A DNA stretch of 64,000 nucleotides. Source: Microbacterium sp. LWH11-1.2. Its GTDB lineage: Bacteria > Actinomycetota > Actinomycetes > Actinomycetales > Microbacteriaceae. Under the pieces are notes generated by a model that did not search any database, was not told the origin of the DNA, and was given only the letters and a program-made list of their open reading frames with translations. The stretch covers positions 2,852,001 to 2,916,000 of the forward strand of contig NZ_CP151636.1 of NCBI RefSeq assembly GCF_038397745.1, read 5' to 3'. Below, in pieces: positions 8,183 to 19,295 of this stretch; position 1 is the first letter of the stretch; every line of letters starts with the position of its first letter. The translations under genes were made by a program, and so were the position numbers.

Positions 8183-8971
8183 TCAGTACGCCTGATCGAT
8201 GAGGTCGGGGGAGACCTCGGAGGCCGCCGCCTCGTCGACGAAGAACACCGTGCGCTTGCGACCCTTCGCGCCGGCTGCCGGCACGCTCGTGTAGCTCGCG
8301 CCGGCCAGCGCCAGCCCGAGGGCGGATGCCTTGTCGGCGCCGGTCAGGACGAGCCAGACGCGCTTGGAGGAGTTCAGGACGGGACGCGTGAGCGTCACCC
8401 GCTCGGGCGGAGGCTTCGGCGAGTTGCGCACGGGCAGAGCCGCGGCGTCCGTCACCGTGACCTCGTCGCGATCCGGGAAGAGCGAGGCGATGTGTCCGTC
8501 GGGACCGACGCCCAGGAAGCACACGGCGAACGACGGCCAGGGGTGCTCCTTTGTGCCGTACCGCGCGAGCTCGGCGGCGTAGGCGGCGGCGGACTCGTCG
8601 AGGGTAAGTCCGCTGTCGGGACCCGCCACCTCGTGCACGTTCTCCGGCGGCACCGGGATGTGATCGAGAAGCGCGTGGCGCGACTGCAGAGAGTTGCGGT
8701 CGGGGTCGTCACGCGGGACGAAGCGCTCGTCGCCCCACCAGAAGTGGACCAGCGACCAGTCGATCTCCGACGCACGCGCGTCTTCCGCAGCCGTGCGCAG
8801 CACCGCTCCGCCCATCGAACCGCCGGTCAGGGCGATGTGGGCGATCCGGCCGTTCCTCGTGCGCGCGCGGACGCGCGTGAGAAAACGGTCGGCGACCCGG
8901 GAGGCGACGGCGGCAGGCGTGGCCTCGACCACCACCCGCTTCTCTGCGGACGAAACCTGCATCGACTTCAC
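8183..8971 (-). CDS. pgl: 6-phosphogluconolactonase
   Basis: Hydrolyses 6-phosphogluconolactone, the second step of the oxidative pentose phosphate pathway. The 262-residue protein shows the family motifs ALTGGSMG (phosphate-binding), HFWWGDERFVP and GVGPDGHIASLFP. It is the last gene of the pentose phosphate operon. The GTG at 8971 overlaps the opcA stop by 4 nt; an ATG nine bases on is an alternative start. Confidence 0.95.
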   Translation of the reverse strand: MKSMQVSSAEKRVVVEATPAAVASRVADRFLTRVRARTRNGRIAHIALTGGSMGGAVLRTAAEDARASEIDWSLVHFWWGDERFVPRDDPDRNSLQSRHALLDHIPVPPENVHEVAGPDSGLTLDESAAAYAAELARYGTKEHPWPSFAVCFLGVGPDGHIASLFPDRDEVTVTDAAALPVRNSPKPPPERVTLTRPVLNSSKRVWLVLTGADKASALGLALAGASYTSVPAAGAKGRKRTVFFVDEAAASEVSPDLIDQAY

Positions 8972-9903
8972 TCTCCCGTCTCAGGCGGACCCAGCTTCTC
9001 CCAGCCCTCGGTGATCACTCGACCGTACAGGACATCCGGGTCGAGCCGTCGCAGCTCCTCCGCGAGGCACTCCCGCAGCGTTCGCCGCGGCAGGTGCAGA
9101 TCATGGTTCGGCTGGTCGGGCTGCGTCAGCACCGCGACGCCCGGGGTCGGACGCTCGAGCAGGATGTCGCCCGACGCGCGGGTGAGGCGCACAGACTTGA
9201 TGCCCTCCTGCCAGTGCTCGGGCTCCTCGTACGACCAGCGCACCGGAACCTCCAGCGCCATCTGCAGCCAGGCCGCGAGCAGTGCCGTGGACGGCGAGGC
9301 GGCCGCTCCGCGGACCTCGACATCCGTGATCGACTCGTACGGCGGCTGGTCGAGCACGGCCGCGAGCTGCTCGCGCCAGTGCGTCAGGCGCGTCCAGGCG
9401 AGGTCGGTGTCGCCGGGGGCGTGCGTGCGGCCGAGCAGAGCGAGCCGGTCGCGCACGTCGGGCGCGGTGGCGGCATCCGTGATCCGGCGCTGCGCGATGC
9501 GGCCGAGGGGCGAGGTGGCGGGAGACTCGGGGGCCTCCTCCGGCCACCAGGCGACCACGGGGGCGTCGGGCAGGAGCAGTCCGGTGAGCAGGCTCTCCTC
9601 GTTGCTGGCGGCGTCTCCGAAGGCGCGGAGCACGACGACCTCACTGGCTCCGGCGTCGCCGCCGACGCGGATCTGCGCGTCGAGGCGGGACTCGCCCTCG
9701 CCGGTGGTGAGCACGATGACGCGCATCGGGTGCTCGCGGGAGGCGTCGTTGGCCGCGTCGATCGCCGCCTCGGCGACGCCGTTGCGGGCCGAGATGACCA
9801 GCGTGAGCACGCGTCCGAGGGCGACGGCTCCGCCGTCCTCGCGCACCTTGACCAGCTGCTTGGCGACCTGGCTGACGGTCGTGTCGGGAAGGTCGATGAT
9901 CAC
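8968..9903 (-). CDS. opcA: glucose-6-phosphate dehydrogenase assembly protein
   Basis: A 311-residue OpcA, an accessory protein of cyanobacterial and actinobacterial glucose-6-phosphate dehydrogenase. The N-terminus (IIDLPDTTVSQVAKQL) and the WWPEEAPESPA region are typical. The GTG start at 9903 overlaps the zwf stop codon (GTGA), so Zwf and its partner are translationally coupled. A longer frame upstream is an antisense-like extension inside zwf. Confidence 0.93.
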   Translation of the reverse strand: MIIDLPDTTVSQVAKQLVKVREDGGAVALGRVLTLVISARNGVAEAAIDAANDASREHPMRVIVLTTGEGESRLDAQIRVGGDAGASEVVVLRAFGDAASNEESLLTGLLLPDAPVVAWWPEEAPESPATSPLGRIAQRRITDAATAPDVRDRLALLGRTHAPGDTDLAWTRLTHWREQLAAVLDQPPYESITDVEVRGAAASPSTALLAAWLQMALEVPVRWSYEEPEHWQEGIKSVRLTRASGDILLERPTPGVAVLTQPDQPNHDLHLPRRTLRECLAEELRRLDPDVLYGRVITEGWEKLGPPETGE

Positions 9904-11450
9904 GGGCGTCTCCAGACTCGTCCGTCGCGGGCCAGCAGGTCGTCGGCGGATGCCGGTCCCCACGAGCCTGGCGCGTACTGCTCGACCGGGCCGCCGACGG
10001 CCGCCCAGTACTTCTCCACCGGGTCGAGGATCTTCCAGGAGAGCTCGACCTCCTCGTGCCGCGGGAACAGCGGCGGGTCGCCCAGGAGGACGTCGAGGAT
10101 CAGTCGCTCGTAGGCCTCGGGGCTGGCCTCGGTGAAGGCGTGTCCGTACCCGAAGTCCATCGTGACGTCGCGCACGTTCGATCCGCTGCCCGGCACCTTC
10201 GATCCGAAGCGGATCGTGACGCCCTCGTCGGGCTGCACGCGGATGACCAGGGCGTTCTGCCCCAGCTCCGACGCGTTGCCGCGCCCGAAGAGGTGCTGCG
10301 GCGCCCGGTTGAACACCACGGCGATCTCGGTGACGCGACGACCGAGGCGCTTGCCGGTGCGCAGGTAGAACGGCACTCCGGACCAGCGGCGCGTGTCGAT
10401 CTCGAGCTTGATCGCGGCGTAGGTCTCGGTCGTCGACTCGGGGTTCATCCCGTCCTCGTCGAGGAAGCCGGTGACCTGCTCGCCGCCCTGCCACCCGCCC
10501 GCGTACTGCCCGCGTGCGGTCGCCTGGGAGAGGTCCTCCGGCACGTGGACGGCGGCCAGGACCTTCTCCTTCTCGGCGCGCAGGTGCTCGGCCGAGAGAC
10601 TGATCGGCTCTTCCATCGCGGTGAGGGCCAGCAGCTGGAGCAGGTGGTTCTGGATCACATCGCGCGCCGCGCCGATGCCGTCGTAGTAGCCCGCGCGACC
10701 GCCGACGCCGATGTCCTCGGCCATCGTGATCTGCACGTGGTCGACGTAGTTGCGATTCCAGATCGGCTCGTACAGCTCGTTGGCGAAGCGCAGCGCCAGG
10801 ATGTTCTGCACCGTCTCCTTGCCGAGGTAGTGGTCGATGCGGAAGATCGAGTCGGCCGGGAACGCCACCTCGAGTGCGGCGTTGAGGGCGCGCGCGGACT
10901 CGAGGTCGTGTCCGAACGGCTTCTCGATGACGACGCGGCGCCAGTTCTCGTCGTCGTCGGCGTCCTCTCCGACGAGCCCGGACTCCTTCAGCTGCTTCGC
11001 GACCAGCGGGAAGTCCTTCGGCGGGATCGACAGGTAGTAGGCGTGGTTGCCCATCGTGCCGCGTTCCACGTCGAGCTTCTCGACCGTCTCGCGGAGCTTG
11101 CGGAACGAGTCGGGGTTGTCGAACTCGCCGGAGACGAAACGGATGCCCTGCAGCAGCTGGGTCCAGGTCTCCTCGCGGAACGGCGTGCGCGCATGCTGCT
11201 TGACGGCGTCGTAGACGACCTGGGCGAAGTCCTGGTCCTCCCAGTCGCGCCGGGCGAAGCCCACGAGGGCGAAGCCGGGAGGCAGGAGGCCGCGGTTGGC
11301 GAGGTCGTACACGGCGGGCATCAGCTTCTTGCGTGACAGATCGCCGGTGACCCCGAAGATCACGAGGGCGCTGGGCCCCGCGATCCGGTTGAGGCGACGA
11401 TCATCGGGGTCACGCAGCGGGTTGTGCCCGCGCGAGATGGGAACAGACAT
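9900..11450 (-). CDS. zwf: glucose-6-phosphate 1-dehydrogenase
   Basis: A 516-residue NADP-dependent enzyme, entry step of the oxidative pentose phosphate pathway. It shows the nucleotide-binding GVTGDLSRKK near residue 35 and the catalytic RIDHYLGKE motif. It sits 22 nt downstream of pgi and overlaps opcA by 4 nt. Confidence 0.97.
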   Translation of the reverse strand: MSVPISRGHNPLRDPDDRRLNRIAGPSALVIFGVTGDLSRKKLMPAVYDLANRGLLPPGFALVGFARRDWEDQDFAQVVYDAVKQHARTPFREETWTQLLQGIRFVSGEFDNPDSFRKLRETVEKLDVERGTMGNHAYYLSIPPKDFPLVAKQLKESGLVGEDADDDENWRRVVIEKPFGHDLESARALNAALEVAFPADSIFRIDHYLGKETVQNILALRFANELYEPIWNRNYVDHVQITMAEDIGVGGRAGYYDGIGAARDVIQNHLLQLLALTAMEEPISLSAEHLRAEKEKVLAAVHVPEDLSQATARGQYAGGWQGGEQVTGFLDEDGMNPESTTETYAAIKLEIDTRRWSGVPFYLRTGKRLGRRVTEIAVVFNRAPQHLFGRGNASELGQNALVIRVQPDEGVTIRFGSKVPGSGSNVRDVTMDFGYGHAFTEASPEAYERLILDVLLGDPPLFPRHEEVELSWKILDPVEKYWAAVGGPVEQYAPGSWGPASADDLLARDGRVWRRP

Positions 11451-11472
11451 CGGTGGGGGATTCTCCTGCTGT

Positions 11473-13080
11473 CTACTTCTGTGCGGCTTCGAAGAGGGTG
11501 AGCACGTCGTCCGAGGACTCGGTGATCGTCAGCGAGACGACGGGACGCCCGTGCTCCGCGAGCACGCCCGCGTCGCCGGCGGCCTGCGCCTGGATGAGCT
11601 GACCGAACGTGAACGGACGGTCAGGGATCTCGAGATCGACCTCGGTGCGCTCGAGGATCTGGAGGAACACGCCCTGGGCCGGTCCGCCCTTGTGGTACTG
11701 GCCGGTCGAGTGCAGGAAGCGGGGTCCCCAGCCGAACGTGGTCGGACGGCCGGAGTCGGCCGCGACGAGCTCGCGGAGGCCCTGGAGCTGCGGGACCTCG
11801 AGCCGGTTGACGTATGCCTGGATCGACACGTATCCGTCGGCGGGGAGCTGCGCCCAGAGCGCGTCGAGCACGCCCTCGACCGTCCCGGACGCGGCGAGAG
11901 CCGGGTCGGACACGCGCACCTCGACGCCGTTCTCGATGAACGCCGGTGCCGTGGGCTCCGGACGCGCGTCGAGCAGACCGCGCGCGGCGATCTTGGCGGA
12001 TTCGACGTCGGGCTGGTCGAACGGGTTGATCCGCAGCAGGTGACCGGCGATCGCCGTGGCGTACTCCCAGACGATGAGCTGCGCGCCGAGCGTTCCGCTG
12101 ACGAGGATCTCGCCGGGGTGACGCTCGTGCAGGTGGAACTCGTTGGCGTCGTCGACCAGACGGACGATCTGCAGGTCGGCGGGCTTCGAGTCGAGCTCGG
12201 GGGAGACGGGGAGGAGGACGACCGGGAGGATGCCGGTGCCGTCCTTGCCGGTGGACTCCGCGATGAGCTGCTCGATCCAGTCGGGCAGGCCGTTGATGTG
12301 GGTTCCGTCGGTGATCAGGCCGAGCTTGTCGCGGCGCGGGCTGGTCGCTGCGATCGCCGCGCCGAGGCGGAGCGCGGGGTTCTCCGCCGAGTCCACGGCG
12401 ACCTCGAGAAGCGAGGCCTCGGCCTCGTTCAGCAGCTCGTCGATGTCGACGCCGGCGAGGCCCGCCGGCACGAGGCCGAAGGCGGTGAGGGCGGAGTAGC
12501 GTCCGCCCACGTTCGGGTCGGCGTTGAAGACGCGGTAGCCGGCTTCTCGCGCCGAGGCGTCGAGCGGCGAGCCCGGGTCGGTCACGACGACGATGCGCTC
12601 GGTCGGGTCGATGCCCAGATCGCGGAACGCCGCCTCGAACGTGCGGCGCTGCGAGTCGGTCTCGACCGTGGAGCCCGACTTCGACGAGACGACGAGCGCG
12701 GTGTCGGCGAGGCCCTCGTCGAGGGCGGCGAGCACCTGGCCGGGTGCGGTGGAGTCGAGGATCGTCAGCGGCACGCCGGCCGTCTGCGCGATGACCTCGG
12801 GGGCGAGCGACGATCCGCCCATGCCGGCGAGCACGACGCGCGTGACGCCCTTGGCGTGCAGCTCGGAGCGGAGGGCCGTGATCTCGGCGACCAGCGGGCG
12901 GGAGATCGAGACGGCCTCGACCCAGCCGAGCCGGATGGCAGCCTCGGCCTCGGCCGCGGCGCCCCAGAGCGTCGGGTCGCCGTTGGTGATGCGCGACGCG
13001 ACGAGGTCGTGGACGAGTCCGGGGACCGTCTCGTCGATCGCGGCGCGTGCCGCACCCGACGTGTGGATCGAGAACGTCAT
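11473..13080 (-). CDS. pgi: glucose-6-phosphate isomerase
   Basis: A 535-residue phosphohexose isomerase. Family features are [11 protein letters not shown], the SKSGSTVET phosphate-binding loop and the C-terminal half ending near the HKGGPAQG motif. It interconverts glucose-6-P and fructose-6-P, linking glycolysis to the operon's pathway. The ATG at 13080 overlaps the tal stop (ATGA). A longer reading frame upstream is not coding. Confidence 0.93.
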   Translation of the reverse strand: MTFSIHTSGAARAAIDETVPGLVHDLVASRITNGDPTLWGAAAEAEAAIRLGWVEAVSISRPLVAEITALRSELHAKGVTRVVLAGMGGSSLAPEVIAQTAGVPLTILDSTAPGQVLAALDEGLADTALVVSSKSGSTVETDSQRRTFEAAFRDLGIDPTERIVVVTDPGSPLDASAREAGYRVFNADPNVGGRYSALTAFGLVPAGLAGVDIDELLNEAEASLLEVAVDSAENPALRLGAAIAATSPRRDKLGLITDGTHINGLPDWIEQLIAESTGKDGTGILPVVLLPVSPELDSKPADLQIVRLVDDANEFHLHERHPGEILVSGTLGAQLIVWEYATAIAGHLLRINPFDQPDVESAKIAARGLLDARPEPTAPAFIENGVEVRVSDPALAASGTVEGVLDALWAQLPADGYVSIQAYVNRLEVPQLQGLRELVAADSGRPTTFGWGPRFLHSTGQYHKGGPAQGVFLQILERTEVDLEIPDRPFTFGQLIQAQAAGDAGVLAEHGRPVVSLTITESSDDVLTLFEAAQK

Positions 13081-14189
13081 CGCTGGGCCTCCAGGCCCTC
13101 GGCGACCTGGCTGAGCAGGTCGTGCCACGAGTCGATGAACTTCGCGACGCCCTCGTCCTCGAGCACCTGGGTGACGTCGTCGAAGTCGATGCCGACCTCG
13201 GCGAGCCCGGCGAAGACGGCGCGGGCGTCGTCGTAGCCGCCGGTGATCGTGTCGCCCGTGACGACGCCGTGGTCGAACGTGGCCTCGAGGGTCTTCTCGG
13301 GCATGGTGTTCACGACACCCGGCGCGACGAGCTCGGTCACGTAGAGCGTGTCGGGGAGCGCGGGGTCCTTGACGCCGGTCGACGCCCAGAGCGGACGCTG
13401 CGCGTTGGCACCCGCGTCGAGGAGCGCCTTGGCACGGTCGCCGGCGAACGTCTGCTCGAAGAGCTCGTAGGCGAGGCGCGCGTTGGCCAGGCCCGCCTTG
13501 CTCTTGAGAGCCTCGGCGGCGTCGGTTCCGATCGCGGAGAGACGCTTGTCGGTCTCGGTGTCGACGCGCGAGACGAAGAACGAGGCGACCGAGTGGATCG
13601 TCGAGAGGTCGATGCCGGCGGCCTTGGCCGTCTCGAGACCGGTGAGGTACGCGTCGATGACCGCCGCGTAACGCTCGAGGCTGAAGATCAGGGTGACGTT
13701 CACGCTGATCCCGGCCCCGATCGCCTCGGCGATGGCGGGAAGCCCGGCCTTCGTCGCCGGGATCTTGACGAGCAGGTTCGGCCGATCGATCTTGGCCCAC
13801 AGCTCCTTGGCCTGCGCCACGGTCCCGGCCGTGTCGTGGGCGAGGTCGGGGGAGACCTCGATCGACACGCGTCCGTCGACGTGGTCCGACTTCTCCCAGA
13901 CGGGACGGAACACGTCGAGCGCGGCGGCGACATCCTGCGTGGTCGCCGCGAAGACGGCCTCTTCCGCGGTGGCACCGGACGCGGCGAGCTCGGTGACCTG
14001 CGCGTCGTACGAGGTGTTGTTCTTGTCGGTGATCGCGTTGGCGAAGATCGTCGGGTTCGTGGTGACACCGACGACGTTGCGGGACTCGATCAGCTCGGCG
14101 AGGTTGCCGGAGGAGATGCGGGTGCGAGACAGGTCGTCGAGCCAGATGCTGACACCTGCGGCGGCGAGCTCTGCGGTGGGGGTGCTCAT
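13077..14189 (-). CDS. tal: transaldolase
   Basis: A 370-residue TIM-barrel enzyme that transfers dihydroxyacetone units between sedoheptulose-7-P and glyceraldehyde-3-P. TNPTIF near residue 45, the Schiff-base lysine in [11 protein letters not shown] and the [11 protein letters not shown] strand identify it. The length fits the long actinobacterial transaldolase class. It overlaps both neighbours by 4 nt. Confidence 0.96.
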   Translation of the reverse strand: MSTPTAELAAAGVSIWLDDLSRTRISSGNLAELIESRNVVGVTTNPTIFANAITDKNNTSYDAQVTELAASGATAEEAVFAATTQDVAAALDVFRPVWEKSDHVDGRVSIEVSPDLAHDTAGTVAQAKELWAKIDRPNLLVKIPATKAGLPAIAEAIGAGISVNVTLIFSLERYAAVIDAYLTGLETAKAAGIDLSTIHSVASFFVSRVDTETDKRLSAIGTDAAEALKSKAGLANARLAYELFEQTFAGDRAKALLDAGANAQRPLWASTGVKDPALPDTLYVTELVAPGVVNTMPEKTLEATFDHGVVTGDTITGGYDDARAVFAGLAEVGIDFDDVTQVLEDEGVAKFIDSWHDLLSQVAEGLEAQR

Positions 14190-16297
14190 GCGTTCTCCTT
14201 GGTGCTGTTTGCGGCGATGGTCTCGCGTGCGGCCGCGATGACGGCCTCGGTGGTGATGCCGAACTTCTCGAACAGGGTCTTGTAGTCGGCGGAGGCGCCG
14301 AAGTGGTCGATGCCGACAGAGCGTCCGCGGTCGCCGACGATCCCGCGCCAGCTGAGCACGGAGCCCGCCTCGACCGAGACGCGGGCGGTGACGGAGGCCG
14401 GGAGCACGCTCTCGCGGTACGCCTCGTCCTGCTCGTCGAACCACTCCAGCGACGGAGCGGAGACCACGCGCACGTTGACGCCCTCGGCGGCGAGGGCCTC
14501 GCGGGCGTTGACGGCCAGCTGCACCTCGGATCCGGTGGCGATGATGATGACGTCAGGGGTGCCGTTCGGCGCCTCGGCCAGCACGTACGCGCCCTTGACG
14601 GCGTTCTCGGCCGACGCGAACTGGTCACCGGATGCCGCGCCGTTCCCGCGCTCGAACACCGGGATGTTCTGGCGGGTCAGGGCGATGCCCGTCGGACCCT
14701 CGTGACGGCGGAGGATCTCGAGCCAGGTGACCGAGGTCTCGTTGGCGTCGGCGGGGCGCACGACCGCGAAGTTCGGGATCGCGCGGAGCGTCGCGAGCTG
14801 CTCGACCGGCTGGTGGGTCGGGCCGTCCTCACCGAGGGCGACGGAGTCGTGGGTCCAGACGAAGATGCTCGGGACGTTCATCAGGGCGGCCAGACGCACC
14901 GACGGGCGCATGTAGTCGCTGAAGATGAGGAAGGTGCCGCCGAACGCACGGGTCGGACCGTGCAGCACGATGCCGTTGACGATCGCGCCCATGGCGTGCT
15001 CGCGGATGCCGAAGTGCAGCACGCGGCCGTAGGGGTTGCCGGACCATTCGTGGGTCGACCACTCGGCGGGGATGAAGGACGGCGCGTTCTTGATGGTGGT
15101 GAGGTTCGACTCGGCGAGGTCGGCGGAACCGCCCCACAGCTCGGGGAGCTCGGCGGCGAGGGCGTTGATCACCTGGCCGGATGCGGCGCGCGTCGAGACC
15201 TCCTTGCCGCCTTCGAACACCGGGAGGGCCTCGCCGATGCCGGCGGGCAGCTCCTGCGCCTCGAGCCGGTCGAGCAGGGCCTTCTTCTCGGGGTTCGCTG
15301 CGGCCCAGGCGTCGAACGACTTCTGCCAGTCGGCGCGCGCCTCGGCGGCGCGGCCGGCCAGACCGCGCGTGTGCGCGATCACGTCGTCGGCGACGACGAA
15401 GTTCTGCTCGGGGTCGAAGCCGAGGACCTTCTTCGTCGCGGCGAGCTCGTCGGCGCCCAGGGCGGAACCGTGGATCTTGCCGGAGTTCTGCTTGCCGGGC
15501 GACGGCCAGCCGATGATCGTCTTGAGGATGATGAGCGAGGGCTTCGCGGTCTCGCCCTTCGCGGCCTCGATCGCGGCGTAGAGCTCGGCGACGTCTTCGA
15601 CGTACTCGCCGGTCTTCTTCCAGTCGACGACCTGCACCTGCCAGCCGTAGGCCTCGTAGCGCTTCGCGACGTCCTCGGTGAAGGCGACGTTGGTGTCGTC
15701 CTCGATCGAGATCTGGTTGGAGTCGTAGATCGCGATGAGGTTGCCGAGCTGCTGGTGGCCGGCGAGCGAGGAGGCCTCGCTGGTGACGCCCTCCTGCAGG
15801 TCGCCGTCGCCGGCGATCACGTACACGAAGTGGTCGAACGGGCTCGTGCCGGCCGCGGCATCCGGGTCGAAGAGGCCGCGCTCGTACCGGGAGGCGTAGG
15901 CGAAGCCCACGGCGGAGGCGAGTCCCTGGCCGAGCGGGCCGGTGGTGATCTCGACGCCCTTGGTGTGGCCGTACTCCGGGTGGCCCGGCGTGAGCGAGCC
16001 CCAGGTGCGGAGCGCCTTCAGGTCGTCGAGCTCGAGCCCGAAGCCGCCGAGGTAGAGCTCGACGTACTGCGTGAGAGACGAGTGACCCGCCGAGAGGATG
16101 AACCGGTCGCGACCGAGCCAGTCGACATCGGTCGGGTCGTGACGGAGCACGCGCTGGTAGAGGAGGTACGCCGCGGGAGCGAGGCTCATCGCGGTGCCGG
16201 GGTGACCGTTGCCGACCTTCTCGACGGCGTCCGCCGCCAGGATCCGCGCGGTGTCCACCGCGCGCCGATCGATCTCATCCCACTGCAATTCCGACAC
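14186..16297 (-). CDS. tkt: transketolase
   Basis: A 703-residue thiamine-diphosphate enzyme of the non-oxidative pentose phosphate pathway. [11 protein letters not shown] near the N-terminus, the thiamine-binding GDGDLQEG motif and the transketolase motif around [11 protein letters not shown] are intact. It is the first gene of the operon tkt-tal-pgi-zwf-opcA-pgl, whose promoter should lie in the 227-nt gap shared with ctaB. Confidence 0.97.
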   Translation of the reverse strand: MSELQWDEIDRRAVDTARILAADAVEKVGNGHPGTAMSLAPAAYLLYQRVLRHDPTDVDWLGRDRFILSAGHSSLTQYVELYLGGFGLELDDLKALRTWGSLTPGHPEYGHTKGVEITTGPLGQGLASAVGFAYASRYERGLFDPDAAAGTSPFDHFVYVIAGDGDLQEGVTSEASSLAGHQQLGNLIAIYDSNQISIEDDTNVAFTEDVAKRYEAYGWQVQVVDWKKTGEYVEDVAELYAAIEAAKGETAKPSLIILKTIIGWPSPGKQNSGKIHGSALGADELAATKKVLGFDPEQNFVVADDVIAHTRGLAGRAAEARADWQKSFDAWAAANPEKKALLDRLEAQELPAGIGEALPVFEGGKEVSTRAASGQVINALAAELPELWGGSADLAESNLTTIKNAPSFIPAEWSTHEWSGNPYGRVLHFGIREHAMGAIVNGIVLHGPTRAFGGTFLIFSDYMRPSVRLAALMNVPSIFVWTHDSVALGEDGPTHQPVEQLATLRAIPNFAVVRPADANETSVTWLEILRRHEGPTGIALTRQNIPVFERGNGAASGDQFASAENAVKGAYVLAEAPNGTPDVIIIATGSEVQLAVNAREALAAEGVNVRVVSAPSLEWFDEQDEAYRESVLPASVTARVSVEAGSVLSWRGIVGDRGRSVGIDHFGASADYKTLFEKFGITTEAVIAAARETIAANSTKENA

Positions 16298-16400
16298 GGT
16301 GAAGCCCTTCTCCGACAGTTCGAGAGCACCCGGGAAGCAGAATCGCGGTCCGCATCGTTACGGAAGAGGTGGATGAAGCGCCGGGCGCGCGAGTCTTTTC

Positions 16401-16406
16401 AGCATA
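16401..16406 (-). promoter_or_regulatory. candidate -10 (TATGCT) for the tkt operon
   Basis: TATGCT on the minus strand lies about 104 nt before the tkt start in the 16298-16524 gap. No clear -35 is seen; the rest of the gap shows no other structure I trust. Confidence 0.3.
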
Positions 16407-16506
16407 GCCCCGTAGGTCGCCCCGTTACCCCCTTTTACGACGCTTCACATGGGGCGGAGAGCGGGTGTGAGAACGGCCGCGGGCGAGGCGCGCGGCCGGT
16501 GTGCCA

Positions 16507-16512
16507 TAGACT
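16507..16512 (+). promoter_or_regulatory. -10 (TAGACT) for ctaB
   Basis: TAGACT ends 12 nt before the GTG at 16525, giving a leader of only a few nucleotides for that start or about 42 nt for the ATG at 16561. Confidence 0.4.
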
Positions 16513-16524
16513 GGAAGGGCTGTC

Positions 16525-17466
16525 GTGACGCGTGCGGAGGAGGCGATCGAGATCTCGACGATGTCTGATCAGACCGTTGTGAGGAAATCCATCGGTCGCA
16601 CCGTGAAGGCGTACGTCGCCCTCACCAAACCGCGCGTCCTCGAGCTGCTGCTGGTGTCCACCGTTCCGGTGATGTTCCTCGCTCAGGGCGGACTCCCGAA
16701 CATGTGGCTCGTGCTCGCCACCGTCATCGGCGGGTCCCTGAGCGCCGGCTCCGCCGCCGCGTTCAACATGTACCTCGATCGGGACATCGACGCGCACATG
16801 CACCGCACCGAGAACCGGCCGCTCGTGACGGGCGAGGTCAGCCCGCGCGGGGCGCTGATCTTCTCGTGGACGCTCGCCGTGACGTCGACGGTCTGGCTGT
16901 GGCTCACCACGAACTGGCTCGCCGCGACCCTGTCGGCGGTCGCCATCTTCTTCTACGTCGTGATCTACACGATGATCCTCAAGCGCCGCACCGAGCAGAA
17001 CATCATCTGGGGCGGCATCGCGGGATGCTTCCCGGTGCTCATCGGCTGGTCCGCCGTGACCGGTTCGCTCGACTGGCCGGCCTTCATCCTCTTCCTGCTC
17101 GTCTTCCTCTGGACGCCGCCGCACTACTGGCCGCTGTCGATGAAGTACAAGGGCGACTACGAGGACGTCGACGTGCCGATGCTCGGCGTGACGCGCAACG
17201 CCTCGCAGGTCGGACTCCAGGTCATCCTGTACGCCTGGGCGACCGTGGCGTGCTCGCTGCTGCTCGTCCCGATCGCGGACATGGGGCTCGTCTACACCGT
17301 GTCGGCGCTCGTGTTCGGCGGATGGTTCATCTACGAGTCGCACCGCCTGTACAACCGGGCCGTCCACGGCACCGAGGCTCGGCCGATGCGCGTGTTCCAC
17401 GCGTCGATCACGTACCTGACCCTGATCTTCGTCGCCGTCGCGCTCGACCCGCTGCTGCCTTTCTGA
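16525..17466 (+). CDS. ctaB: protoheme IX farnesyltransferase (heme O synthase)
   Basis: A UbiA-superfamily prenyltransferase of 313 residues that converts heme B to heme O for cytochrome aa3 oxidase. The first aspartate motif [20 protein letters not shown] and the second region around [12 protein letters not shown] are intact, with about nine membrane segments. The start is uncertain: GTG at 16525 lies close to a TAGACT -10, while ATG at 16561 removes 12 poorly conserved residues. ctaA lies close by in the opposite direction. Confidence 0.95.
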   Translation: MTRAEEAIEISTMSDQTVVRKSIGRTVKAYVALTKPRVLELLLVSTVPVMFLAQGGLPNMWLVLATVIGGSLSAGSAAAFNMYLDRDIDAHMHRTENRPLVTGEVSPRGALIFSWTLAVTSTVWLWLTTNWLAATLSAVAIFFYVVIYTMILKRRTEQNIIWGGIAGCFPVLIGWSAVTGSLDWPAFILFLLVFLWTPPHYWPLSMKYKGDYEDVDVPMLGVTRNASQVGLQVILYAWATVACSLLLVPIADMGLVYTVSALVFGGWFIYESHRLYNRAVHGTEARPMRVFHASITYLTLIFVAVALDPLLPF

Positions 17467-17546
17467 ACCGGCTTCCCGGCTGAGGCCACTGCCGCAGACG
17501 ACGGAGCGGCGCCGATCGCTCGACGCCGCTCCGGTCCTGCGCTCGA

Positions 17547-18059
17547 TCAGCGCGTGACGGCGGGCGCCGTCTCCTCGGCGTCCGTCTCGGTGTCGGAGGG
17601 GTCGGTGGCGGAGGGGTCGGTGTCGACAGACACGGCGTCCGCGTCGGCCGTGGCGGTGTCGGTGTCGACGGGCTCTGCGTCGTGAGAGGCTCCGACCGAG
17701 CCCTCGACGGTCGTGGACGTCGTCTCGATCGGGGCGTCCTTCTCGGTGGGTTCCGCCGTCCAGTCGATCGCCTCGACGACCGCAGGGGCGGGAGCCGGAA
17801 CGAGCGACCGCGCGGCGACGAGTCCCAGGCTGAGCAGGATCCCGACGATCCCGGCGGCGAGCACACCGGCGCCCACGACGACGAGGGACTGCCCGACGTA
17901 GACCTCGACGCCCGTGGCGGTGCCGGCGAGCAGCGTGGTCGTCATCGTGCCGATCTGGCCGGCGATGAGCCAGCCGCCGACTGCCGTCGTGGCGAGGGAC
18001 ACGACCAGGAGCAGCCAGAATCCGATGCTTCGTGTGAGTGAGGTGTTCATGCGGGCCAC
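17547..18059 (-). CDS. hypothetical membrane protein with acidic tail
   Basis: A 170-residue protein not matched to a named family. Two hydrophobic segments (about residues 11-33 and 52-82) are followed by a long Thr/Asp/Glu-rich, low-complexity tail with alternating SVDTDPSAT-like repeats. It lies 57 nt downstream of ctaA on the same strand, so an accessory role in heme A synthesis or oxidase assembly is possible but unproven. GTG at 18059 has a GGGA five bases before it; ATG at 18050 is the alternative. Confidence 0.65.
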   Translation of the reverse strand: MARMNTSLTRSIGFWLLLVVSLATTAVGGWLIAGQIGTMTTTLLAGTATGVEVYVGQSLVVVGAGVLAAGIVGILLSLGLVAARSLVPAPAPAVVEAIDWTAEPTEKDAPIETTSTTVEGSVGASHDAEPVDTDTATADADAVSVDTDPSATDPSDTETDAEETAPAVTR

Positions 18060-18116
18060 GATTCCCGATGCGCTGATGAGACGCCGATGCGGGTCCTATG
18101 GATCGCCTGTGCGGGG

Positions 18117-19238
18117 TCAGTCCTCCGCGGCGACCGGTCGCTTCAGATGCAGCACGACGACCGTGTATGCGGCGGCCGACAGGGAGGCGAGCACCATGTG
18201 GATGCCGACCAGCAGGGGAGGGAGGCCTTCGCGGGCCTGCAGGACGCCGACGCCGACCTGCACGGCGATCGCGATGACGAGCACGAGCAGCCAGCGTCGC
18301 GGCTCCAGGCGGAGCGACCACGCAGCGATCGTCAGCACGAGGACGAGCCCGGCCAGGATGTACCCCGGCCACGAGTGCACGTGCGCGAGCACCGTCGCGT
18401 CGAAGCCGTGCCGGAAGACATCGGCGTCGCCGGAGTGGGGCCCCGAACCGGTGGTCAGCACCCCGAAGACGATCGTCACGGCCAGCGCGAGGCCGGTGAC
18501 GTGGCTGAGGATCGCGAACCACGTCGGCACGGCGCGCTCGCGCGGCCCGGGAGCGGCGTACAGACGCACGAGGAAGGCGGCGGTGACGCACACGAGCAGG
18601 AGCGACGACGTGTAGTGGAAGCCGACGATGAACGGGTTCAGGCCCGTGAGCACCGTGATGCCGCCGACCAGCGCCTGTGCGACGACGCCGATGAGGACGA
18701 CCCAGGCGAGTGCGACCAGATCGCGGCGCGTCGGAGTCGTGGTGATCGATCGCACGGCCGCCACCACGACCGCGAGCAGCAGGACGCCCAGAGCCACGGG
18801 AGCGGCCGGGATGTGGAACGGAGAAGCGAGGGCGTACGCGGCACCGGCGGCGACGATGCCTGCGGCGGCGAACTTGAGCGAGGTCGCGAGCGCGCGCCTC
18901 CCGCCCGTGTGATGCAGCACGAGGAGGACGACGAGCAGCGCGATGATGCCCACGACTCCCGTCATCAGACGGTTGCCGAACTCGATCAGACCGTGGACGC
19001 CCTGATCGGCGTAGATCGGCACGAGCGACTCCGGGGTGCACAGCGGCCACTCCGAGCATCCGAGTCCCGACCCGGTGAGGCGCACGGCGCCGCCGGTGCC
19101 GATGATGATGGTCTCGGTCACGAAGGACAGCCAGGCCAGGATCCGAAGCGCACGCCCCCAGACGGCGGGTCGCGTGCCTGTCGCGCCCGGACCGTCGCCG
19201 GTCTTCGCGATGGCGGCGGGGATCTTCGTGTCGGGCAT
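18117..19238 (-). CDS. ctaA: heme A synthase (COX15/CtaA family)
   Basis: A 373-residue protein with about eight membrane segments that oxidises heme O to heme A. Features are the TGSGLGCSEWPLC loop with a conserved cysteine pair, heme-ligand histidines in IEFGNRLMTG, VGFHYTSS and VLAHVHSWPG, and the C-terminal GIHMVLAS. The ATG at 19238 has GGAGG just upstream; the longer open frame runs into the sufB promoter region. Confidence 0.95.
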   Translation of the reverse strand: MPDTKIPAAIAKTGDGPGATGTRPAVWGRALRILAWLSFVTETIIIGTGGAVRLTGSGLGCSEWPLCTPESLVPIYADQGVHGLIEFGNRLMTGVVGIIALLVVLLVLHHTGGRRALATSLKFAAAGIVAAGAAYALASPFHIPAAPVALGVLLLAVVVAAVRSITTTPTRRDLVALAWVVLIGVVAQALVGGITVLTGLNPFIVGFHYTSSLLLVCVTAAFLVRLYAAPGPRERAVPTWFAILSHVTGLALAVTIVFGVLTTGSGPHSGDADVFRHGFDATVLAHVHSWPGYILAGLVLVLTIAAWSLRLEPRRWLLVLVIAIAVQVGVGVLQAREGLPPLLVGIHMVLASLSAAAYTVVVLHLKRPVAAED

Positions 19239-19295
19239 GGGTCCTCCGGACCGGGCTGACTCGGCGGGCACGGCCCGGTTGTCAGGCGAAACCTG

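Noticed and set aside
7301..10135. Plus-strand open frame of 944 codons
   Set aside because: It crosses the end of the DMT gene and runs antisense to pgl, opcA and zwf; the translation is Arg/Gly-rich with no domain.
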